Shown here: in pieces, positions 58,121 to 64,000 of the stretch
Position numbering within the stretch: the stretch's first letter is position 1
Layout of the letters: each line of letters opens with the position of its first letter
Assembly: GCA_031271345.1 (NCBI GenBank)
Contig: JAISVX010000003.1
Coordinates: forward strand, 103,374 to 167,373
Length of the DNA stretch: 64,000 nt
Source of the DNA: Lactobacillaceae bacterium
GTDB lineage: Bacteria > Pseudomonadota > Alphaproteobacteria > RF32 > CAG-239
Direction: 5' to 3'
The notes under the pieces: model-generated
Databases searched by the model: none
What the model was told of the DNA's origin: nothing
The model's input: only the letters and a program-made list of their open reading frames with translations
Program-made: the position numbers and the translations under genes

Positions 58121-60322
58121 TAATTCTTCTTCATCGAACTCGTCAACATCTGTATCATCAGTTTCTTCAAACTCAATTCCCAATTTAGCGAGAATGTCTT
58201 CATTAATATCTTCTCTTTGCGCAACAATCCAGTCAGGAACGCTTGGAGCCGGCGGTATTTTAGCCATTGCTTTCATTTTGCTGTCTAAGTACCATCTTGG
58301 AGAATCCGCCATAATGGGTCTGTCAATAAAGCCCTGCATTAAAACAACCTGTTTCAGCATCGGCAAGCTCAATAATTGAGTTGTCGTTATAACGGATGTT
58401 CCTTGCAATTGATATGTAACGTTTTTGGCAAATGGGTTGGCAGCCTTATTTAGAGCGCCTTCATTTTTAGAAAAAGACGTTGTCTGAACTGTTTTGTTAC
58501 CGACCATTTTCGAAAATCTCTGAGCAGTCTGCTCGTTGTTCTGAGACAGGATAACTTTGCATGCCGTTGTAGAAATAACTGTTTCCAAATCGTCTTTACC
58601 ATATTTACCGGAAATCTGACCTAAATCCTGTCCGATAAGAAGATAAGAAACTTTTTGACCACGACCGACCGCAGGACCGTCAATAATGGCTTTAAGTTTA
58701 GGCATTTGCGGAAACTCGTCGAGAACGAACAAGCAGGGGCAGGGTCCCATTTTACCATCTGTTTTGTTGGTAAATTTAGGCGGGTTGGCAATTAAGTATG
58801 ACGACATAAGCTCGATGAACGTACCGCTGATAACGCCCAATGCTCTGGCATCAACCTGGTTAACCGAAAGATATACGGATATGGGCTTGAATTCGCCGGT
58901 AATAGGGTCTTTTATGCCTCGCAGGTCTTTAAAGTGCAAGTCTGAAAAGCTTGTGCGAGAAACCACGGCGGAGTTTTTGAAAATGCTGATTCCCGAGAAA
59001 GCCGTAGATAAAACCGAACCGCGCTCTTTATCCGGCATTGTAGACAATTGGCTCAGTTCGACGACGGCACGCTGAGAGTATCCGAACTTACGCGCTTCTT
59101 CAATAGCTTCTTCAATCAAATCTTTCATCGGGTCAGCCATCGCAGCCATTTGGTCGCCCTCGGCAAGACGCCTCTTAATATCTTGGGCTTGCTTAATCTG
59201 AGCTTCTGTAATCCATTCAAGAATCATCGCGATACACGCTTCATGACCAATCCATTTATCAGGAAGCAAAGCCCAGGTTCCAATAGGGAGATAGTTTTCA
59301 ATTGTGATATTATCGCCCCTCAGGTTTTGAACGGCTCTTCCAGCCATAGGGTCGTGCATATCTTGATAATAGCTTTCCAAAACGCGCTTGTCTTCTTCGT
59401 CAAGTTTTTTCTCATATATTCTTGAGATAAAGTAGTCATTGGCTCTGGCTCTTTCGCATTTAGACGCGATAAAATGAATAAATCCCGTTAAAGCCGCGCG
59501 ACCTGTTTTAGACCAGTGAGGGTCAGCGCCGCCTTTAGGGTCTTCTACGAGAATGTTGCACATGGAATCCACATACATGTCCCTATCTGGACCAAGCATA
59601 GGCAAAGCATTAGGAGACATCGGGTTCCAGCTTGGATAATATATACCCTCGGCAGGATTATCCTCCGCACCCCAGTTAATTACAAAGACTGGACCGTCTT
59701 TGGCTCTGGCGCCGGTTGTTGAAAAGCACAATTCCGGCTTAGGGTCGTTAACGACAATGCTTAATCCTTGAGAGTTGAATATGGTTGGAACCACAACGCC
59801 AACGGTTTTACCAGTTCCCGGAGGCGCGCAGCATAGGGTTGACAATGTTTCTGGCAGTTTTAAGAATTTGTTTTGGAACTTGCCGACAACCTGACAGAAA
59901 CCATCAAACAGCTTCATCTCCTTAATATCGCGGAAAGTCGCCATGCGCGCGGAACCATGGATATTAGACTGCATGCGGTATGGGTTTAGAATCATTCCGA
60001 GTATCATGCCTACGGGAAATGTTATTATCGGAATTATAGGAATCCATAAAGATAAAGAAAATTGACCTTTATAACTGGACAACTGCCTAAACCAGCTCCA
60101 ATATCTGGAAAATAAATATCCGGGGTTTAGTCCGACAGTCTTTAAGAACTTTGATACGTCGGCAACGCTGTCTTTTGATATGCCGTTTCCGACAAGATAG
60201 GCAAGCGGCATTGCAAAAACAGCTAAAACTATTGTTACTATAATAGTGATAACAAAAGTAAGCGCCATCCATCTAACAGCTTTATCATACTCTTCCCATT
60301 CCTGACCTCTATCTCTTGCCAT
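58112..60322 (-). CDS. virD4: VirD4/TraG-type type IV secretion coupling ATPase
   Basis: A 736-residue type IV coupling protein. Two membrane helices (about 17-44 and 91-113) enclose a periplasmic loop. GSARMATFRDIKEMKLF follows, as in VirD4/TraG proteins. Walker A is APPGTGKT with K172 and Walker B is FVLDEF with D535/E536. The C-terminus ends in a run of Asp and Glu. Such ATPases present DNA or protein substrates to a type IV secretion channel. It is the last gene of a minus-strand unit whose other members are unusual; no channel gene is in the window. GGAAAT-type site before the ATG. Confidence 0.9.
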   Translation of the reverse strand: MARDRGQEWEEYDKAVRWMALTFVITIIVTIVLAVFAMPLAYLVGNGISKDSVADVSKFLKTVGLNPGYLFSRYWSWFRQLSSYKGQFSLSLWIPIIPIITFPVGMILGMILNPYRMQSNIHGSARMATFRDIKEMKLFDGFCQVVGKFQNKFLKLPETLSTLCCAPPGTGKTVGVVVPTIFNSQGLSIVVNDPKPELCFSTTGARAKDGPVFVINWGAEDNPAEGIYYPSWNPMSPNALPMLGPDRDMYVDSMCNILVEDPKGGADPHWSKTGRAALTGFIHFIASKCERARANDYFISRIYEKKLDEEDKRVLESYYQDMHDPMAGRAVQNLRGDNITIENYLPIGTWALLPDKWIGHEACIAMILEWITEAQIKQAQDIKRRLAEGDQMAAMADPMKDLIEEAIEEARKFGYSQRAVVELSQLSTMPDKERGSVLSTAFSGISIFKNSAVVSRTSFSDLHFKDLRGIKDPITGEFKPISVYLSVNQVDARALGVISGTFIELMSSYLIANPPKFTNKTDGKMGPCPCLFVLDEFPQMPKLKAIIDGPAVGRGQKVSYLLIGQDLGQISGKYGKDDLETVISTTACKVILSQNNEQTAQRFSKMVGNKTVQTTSFSKNEGALNKAANPFAKNVTYQLQGTSVITTTQLLSLPMLKQVVLMQGFIDRPIMADSPRWYLDSKMKAMAKIPPAPSVPDWIVAQREDINEDILAKLGIEFEETDDTDVDEFDEEELAR

Positions 60323-60346
60323 TATAATATTTCCTATCTAATAGAA

Positions 60347-61708
60347 TTATTTACGAATAAGTTTTTTAATCTTTTCAAATTCTTTGTCTGACGCCGGAGA
60401 GCCTCCGTCGGACAATCCTTTTGCAAACAGCATTATATCTTTTGGGGAACCTCTGTCAATTCTTGTAACCTTAATATCCATATCATTCCAAATATCAAAC
60501 ATGTCTTCAGCGTTTATGATATTTCCAAGCTGAACAATTACATAAGCTTCCAGAGTCGGTCTGAAGTTATCAATAGAGAATACGCCTTGAAGATGTTTTC
60601 TCACAATATCGAGTTTTCTAACCGGCGATATTCTATGAGAGCTTTCAGAAAACCATAGTGGCTCCTCGTCGTTAAATCTTTCTTCGTCAGCCAGCCAGTC
60701 TCCCGGTTCTCTGTCCAGCAGACACAGGCAGATTTTATCTTTTGCAACTCCGATAAAGTCAACTAATGTGTTTTTTACGGTTGTTCCCGTAATGACCTGA
60801 TACCCTTTTTGTTTCATTATTTCAATTATGTTTGCGGAGCCGGGTTTGTTGAGAGTGGCGTCTGCAGCTTTCTCAGGAATTTTGTTGCGGCTGGTTTTTT
60901 TGTTGTCTTTGTCATAATCTTTTTCGCGTCTATTATCGCCAACGTCGCGAGTGTCTTTATCTTTTCTGCTGTCTTTGTCTTTGCTGCGGCTGTCGCGGGT
61001 GGTTTCGCGTTCTCCGCGCTCTCTGTTTCTTTTATTAGATGCTTTTTCAGACCTTGTCTCGTCTTTTTCTTTTGTTTCTTTAGGCTCGACATCAAAAGCG
61101 TCAAAGTTGAAAACAAAATCGTCATCATCATTTTCTACGGCAAGCAAAGAGTGTTCAAATACGCTTGACGCAGCTGCTGCAGGAGGTTCCTGAAATATCG
61201 GTTTTGGATGTTTGAACTTGCTTGACTGCAATGGCGCCGCGCTTATAAAAGCCTCTCCAGAAGAATGCTCTTCGCTCGCGGGTCTTGTGCCTCTAGGTCT
61301 GATTTCTTTGTATGACTGCTTTTTCTTAACAGGAGTTTTTGCATATTTTATTTTCTTTATGCCAATCAGCTGTTTTTCAAATATTTTGCGGAATAATTTA
61401 ACAGGCAGTAATGCGGCGGATATTATCATGTTTTCCCAAGCCACCAAGCTTAAAGCTGCCCAGCCGGTCAGCCACAGCGGGATAAAAGTGACTATTATGA
61501 GGACAAAAGCCCATTCTTTAGCGTCTGAGATAACCCAGCCGTTCATCCATAAATCCCACGCATATTGCCAGTGTTCGCTACTTATAATATCAAAACGCCA
61601 GTTCCTCAGCATAATAACCCTTATGCCCTCTAGAAAAAACACACTCCAGAAGCATCCGATGACTATTATTCTTATAAGTACTATTAAAGGTTTCACTCTT
61701 GTCTCCAA
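60347..61708 (-). CDS. Two-helix membrane protein with charged linker, VirD4-associated
   Basis: A 453-residue protein. Membrane helices at about 7-33 and 67-93 enclose a loop with WRFDIISSEHW. A long low-complexity linker (about 115-300, with RD/KD-rich repeats) follows, then a folded C-terminal domain (about 305-453, beginning IIEIMKQKGYQVITG). The C-terminal domain has a GYQV...VDFIGVAKDK...LLDRE pattern that vaguely recalls restriction-endonuclease-like folds, without a clear catalytic Lys. The N-terminal module is paralogous to the 164-residue neighbour. It ends 24 bases before virD4, so it is likely a partner of that ATPase. Confidence 0.75.
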   Translation of the reverse strand: METRVKPLIVLIRIIVIGCFWSVFFLEGIRVIMLRNWRFDIISSEHWQYAWDLWMNGWVISDAKEWAFVLIIVTFIPLWLTGWAALSLVAWENMIISAALLPVKLFRKIFEKQLIGIKKIKYAKTPVKKKQSYKEIRPRGTRPASEEHSSGEAFISAAPLQSSKFKHPKPIFQEPPAAAASSVFEHSLLAVENDDDDFVFNFDAFDVEPKETKEKDETRSEKASNKRNRERGERETTRDSRSKDKDSRKDKDTRDVGDNRREKDYDKDNKKTSRNKIPEKAADATLNKPGSANIIEIMKQKGYQVITGTTVKNTLVDFIGVAKDKICLCLLDREPGDWLADEERFNDEEPLWFSESSHRISPVRKLDIVRKHLQGVFSIDNFRPTLEAYVIVQLGNIINAEDMFDIWNDMDIKVTRIDRGSPKDIMLFAKGLSDGGSPASDKEFEKIKKLIRK

Positions 61709-61756
61709 AAATTCTACAGCCCATATTAACAGAGATTAGTTAAAAAGACATTATTT

Positions 61757-62251
61757 TTATTTTTTATTCCTAATTTTTTCTTGAATAATATTGCGAATTT
61801 TCGTCGCTTCCAGCTCTTTTTCCCCTTTTCTCTCTGTTTCTTTTAATTTTAGCTGCACCATTTCTTCAATCGTCAGGTCTTTTTTCCCTGTTCCGAGGTT
61901 TTTAAACATAATTCTGGAGGAATCCGCGCCATATTTTTTTGTGATATAATTATTATAAGTGTTTATGGGGTATATCAGCATGTTAATATACTTTAATTTC
62001 AAAAGCTTAATTAAAGTATACAGCCATATTGGGATGGCGGCAAACAACGCGACAATAAACATAACTTCTTTAAATTTGTTTATTACGCCGCCGCTGTTCC
62101 AAAACTTTGCAAAAGCAACCCAGTATTCCGTAAAAATTATATCAAACTTCCAGATGTGAAGGAATATAAAATGCACAATATGGAAGTATGCATAACTCCA
62201 TATTGTGCTTATTAATACTGCCTTGCATAAAGTACCGAGTTTTCTTATCAT
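61757..62251 (-). CDS. Small two-helix membrane protein, paralogue of its neighbour
   Basis: A 164-residue protein with two membrane helices (about 10-32 and 63-85) around a loop with WKFDIIFTEYW. Residues 34-81 align without gaps to residues 37-84 of the 453-residue neighbour with 18 identities in 48 positions. A short charged, coiled C-terminal tail (about 115-164) replaces the larger domain of the neighbour. I know no family name for this module. It is 18 bases downstream of the hydrophilic right-edge gene and 48 bases upstream of the next. Confidence 0.75.
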   Translation of the reverse strand: MIRKLGTLCKAVLISTIWSYAYFHIVHFIFLHIWKFDIIFTEYWVAFAKFWNSGGVINKFKEVMFIVALFAAIPIWLYTLIKLLKLKYINMLIYPINTYNNYITKKYGADSSRIMFKNLGTGKKDLTIEEMVQLKLKETERKGEKELEATKIRNIIQEKIRNKK

Positions 62252-62269
62252 AATTTATTTTACAATTAA

Positions 62270-64000
62270 TTAGTGTTGGCTCTGTCTGTCTTTTAGTATT
62301 TTTGGCACGCTGCTGCCGCGGTCTGTTTCTTCGGTAGAGCCGTTGTTTCCTTTGCCGTGAATGTTCTTAAACAGTTTGTCTTTTCTTTCGGTATTAATGT
62401 TCTTTTTAACATTATTATTTGCCATCTGCATTGTTAAAGCCTCAACTATTTGAGCATTGCCCTCATCGGTAACGTTTCCTTTATACAATGTTTCATATAA
62501 AGTAAGCTTTAAGTTGGCCTCGTTTGCGTCTTCAAGAGTTGGCTTGGTTAAAAGCTGTTCCATATCGCCAAGTCCAGAGTTGTTTAATGGTCTTGCTCCA
62601 TATTCCATGACAATGCCGTTGTTGATTTGTCTGTCTGTCGTATTTTTAGCTTTTTGAGAAGCTTTTGACAGCTGCTCCAAATATGCGTAAGGGTCTTTGC
62701 TTGGATCAGGGTCTTTTTCTATGGTCTCAAGGTTGGCAAAAATTGTAGCCATAGTTTCTCTCATAAGCTTTACTTCTGCCTGATGAATCTCTTTTGGATC
62801 CGTTTCTTTATTTCTTGCCATGGTATCTCCGACTTTTGCGGCGGCATAGTTAAATGCTATCTGGCTGACAAGAGCGTAGTTCTCTGACATGTTTTCAAGT
62901 TTTTGCTGAGTTTCTTCGCAGAACAATGTTAGTGGAGTTGCGCCATTTTTCATTTTCTCTTCAATATCTTTTCTTTTTTCTTCCGGCATTTTAGCGAGGT
63001 CCTGCTCGGTAATTTTTCCGTTTTTCATAGAAGAAAATGCCTTTAATAAAGCTTGTTCTTTCTCTTTTCCCAATCCGCTTAAGTTAATCTGGTCAAATTT
63101 ACCTTCTTTTATTAGTTCGAAAGTTTTGTTGATAGAAAGAACGCTCTCGGCAAAATATGTGGTAGTATTTGTCCTGATAGCGTTTAATTTATCCTGGCTG
63201 CTTAAGTATCCGTCTATAGTTTTTGTAGTTTTGCCTTGTTTCTTAAGCTCTTCTCTTTTTTGTCTTCCTTCGGCTCTTCCGTCTAAATATGCGATATAAG
63301 CGGCTGTTCCCCATTCTTTTAGTTTTTTGCCGACTTTTTCATAGCACCAGTTAGCCGCCGCAATCAACCACTCGTTGTACATATAGTTGATAATATCATC
63401 TTCTTTAAATGGTCCTTTTGGTCCATCCTGATCATCGGCGTGACGCAATCCGGACTTTTTGAAGCCGTCTGTAAATTTTGGTTTTTCCGCGTCTTCTTTT
63501 TGTTCTCCCGGAGTACCGATGTCTTCTGGCTGAACTTCGTTTCCAACATCAGCCGGCGTAATTTCTTCGCCGTCTCTCGGAGTAATTATTTTCAAGCCCT
63601 CATTCGCGTCTTCGCGCTCGTTCTTTCGGTTTTTGCCATAAAGCTTTTCAAAGTTGTCTCTGTGCATTGCCGCGCCATAAGCTCCGTATAGTCTTTTTTC
63701 TTCGTCGGTTTGCGGCGTGTAAGGACCTTCTTTCAGTTTGTTTTTAATCTCTTCAATTTGTTCGCGTGTAATCGGACCAAACTTCTTCTCCATTTCAATG
63801 ATGGATTTTTCATAATCGTCTCTTTCTTTTCTTTGTTCTGGAGTAAGGTTGTCCTCATGACCTTTTGATTTTCTTAGCTCATCGTTCATAAACAGCTTGG
63901 TATCTAAATCGGAAGCGACATATTGTTCGGGAGTAAGGTTGTTTTGTTTGAGCAAATCTACAAGCTCTTTGTTGGTTTCAACATATTCCTGATTTACAAC
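62270..64000 (-). CDS. Long hydrophilic protein, partial at the right edge
   Basis: The frame is open to the window edge; at least 576 residues are visible and the true start lies outside. A TTG at 63955 is only an internal codon. The visible part is very rich in Glu, Lys, Asp and Asn, with two NLTPEQ repeats near its start, a Pro/Glu-rich linker, one aromatic segment that could be amphipathic (YMYNEWLIAAANWCYEKV), then long helices. No signal or clear membrane helix is seen. It is the first visible gene of the virD4 unit. Function unknown. Confidence 0.7.
   Translation of the reverse strand, partial: VVNQEYVETNKELVDLLKQNNLTPEQYVASDLDTKLFMNDELRKSKGHEDNLTPEQRKERDDYEKSIIEMEKKFGPITREQIEEIKNKLKEGPYTPQTDEEKRLYGAYGAAMHRDNFEKLYGKNRKNEREDANEGLKIITPRDGEEITPADVGNEVQPEDIGTPGEQKEDAEKPKFTDGFKKSGLRHADDQDGPKGPFKEDDIINYMYNEWLIAAANWCYEKVGKKLKEWGTAAYIAYLDGRAEGRQKREELKKQGKTTKTIDGYLSSQDKLNAIRTNTTTYFAESVLSINKTFELIKEGKFDQINLSGLGKEKEQALLKAFSSMKNGKITEQDLAKMPEEKRKDIEEKMKNGATPLTLFCEETQQKLENMSENYALVSQIAFNYAAAKVGDTMARNKETDPKEIHQAEVKLMRETMATIFANLETIEKDPDPSKDPYAYLEQLSKASQKAKNTTDRQINNGIVMEYGARPLNNSGLGDMEQLLTKPTLEDANEANLKLTLYETLYKGNVTDEGNAQIVEALTMQMANNNVKKNINTERKDKLFKNIHGKGNNGSTEETDRGSSVPKILKDRQSQH

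Noticed and set aside
58112..60322. The coupling ATPase as an IcmO/DotL protein of a Dot/Icm system.
   Set aside because: The GSARMAT motif, APPGTGKT Walker A and overall layout fit VirD4/TraG better, and no Dot/Icm neighbour is recognised.
60809..61193. Hydrophobic frames opposite the charged linker of the 453-residue protein.
   Set aside because: They are the complement of Asp/Lys/Arg-rich low-complexity codons, which read as Phe/Leu/Ser; not genes.
58112..64000. The locus as a conjugative element or integrated plasmid.
   Set aside because: No relaxase, integrase, transposase, origin of transfer or attachment repeat is visible, and base composition resembles the rest of the window.

Overview
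The window is AT-rich, gene-dense bacterial DNA read with the standard bacterial code (TGA is used as a stop, for example by the first complete gene). Gene content and order point to an alphaproteobacterium. Supporting blocks are tolC / PopZ-like DUF2497 / valS, prmC / DUF4167 / clpB, a zinc-ribbon gene divergent from ftsE-ftsX-ydcF-plsC, tadA divergent from an rRNA pseudouridine synthase and rsmD, a parvulin divergent from secA, an ispH...rnhA unit, a ChpT-type phosphotransferase and HpnC/HpnD-type squalene/phytoene synthases. Glycolytic genes (gap, pgk), glycogen phosphorylase and many biosynthetic genes argue against an extremely reduced intracellular parasite. The low GC and the VirD4-type secretion locus fit a host-associated or uncultured lineage. 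I cannot name the species.

Layout. 0-2.4 kb: M23 peptidase plus bactofilin, then smpB. 2.4-4.5 kb: an atypical Nudix protein and a leaderless S41 peptidase. 4.6-13.2 kb: tadA, rRNA modification genes, a phospholipid/FtsEX block, argS and two small uncharacterised genes. 13.2-18.4 kb: nitroreductase, gap, pgk and a large orphan protein with its own promoter and terminator. 18.4-29.5 kb: glycogen phosphorylase, tolC, popZ-like, valS, a PHP phosphatase, a SlyB-like lipoprotein, asnS and a small exported protein. 29.5-36.9 kb: rpoH, prmC, DUF4167, a membrane phosphoesterase, a HAD hydrolase, clpB and a small overlapping gene. 36.9-43.8 kb: a second M23 peptidase, tRNA-Asp, an exported ankyrin protein, a small orphan gene, a parvulin and secA. 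43.8-54.0 kb: yqgE, a very long DsbD/ScsB, then a tightly overlapping minus-strand unit trmFO-hpnC-hpnD-M16 peptidase-ispH-AlbA_2 protein-rnhA. 54.1-58.1 kb: a plus-strand unit of an exported acidic protein, ChpT-like phosphotransferase, single-domain receiver, CheR-like methyltransferase, MIF-type tautomerase and Nudix hydrolase.

The most unusual part is the right end (58.1-64.0 kb, minus strand, open at the edge). It holds a VirD4/TraG-type coupling ATPase preceded by two proteins that share an ungapped two-helix membrane module and by a long hydrophilic protein that runs off the window. I recognise no canonical type IV secretion channel gene, relaxase or integrase in this window, so whether it belongs to a full secretion system depends on sequence to the right. 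Other points of note are an HpnC paralogue without its first aspartate motif, a receiver with Lys to Arg at the conserved switch lysine beside a lone CheR, and the 677-residue leaderless orphan at 16.4 kb. No CRISPR array, insertion sequence, prophage or rRNA gene was seen.
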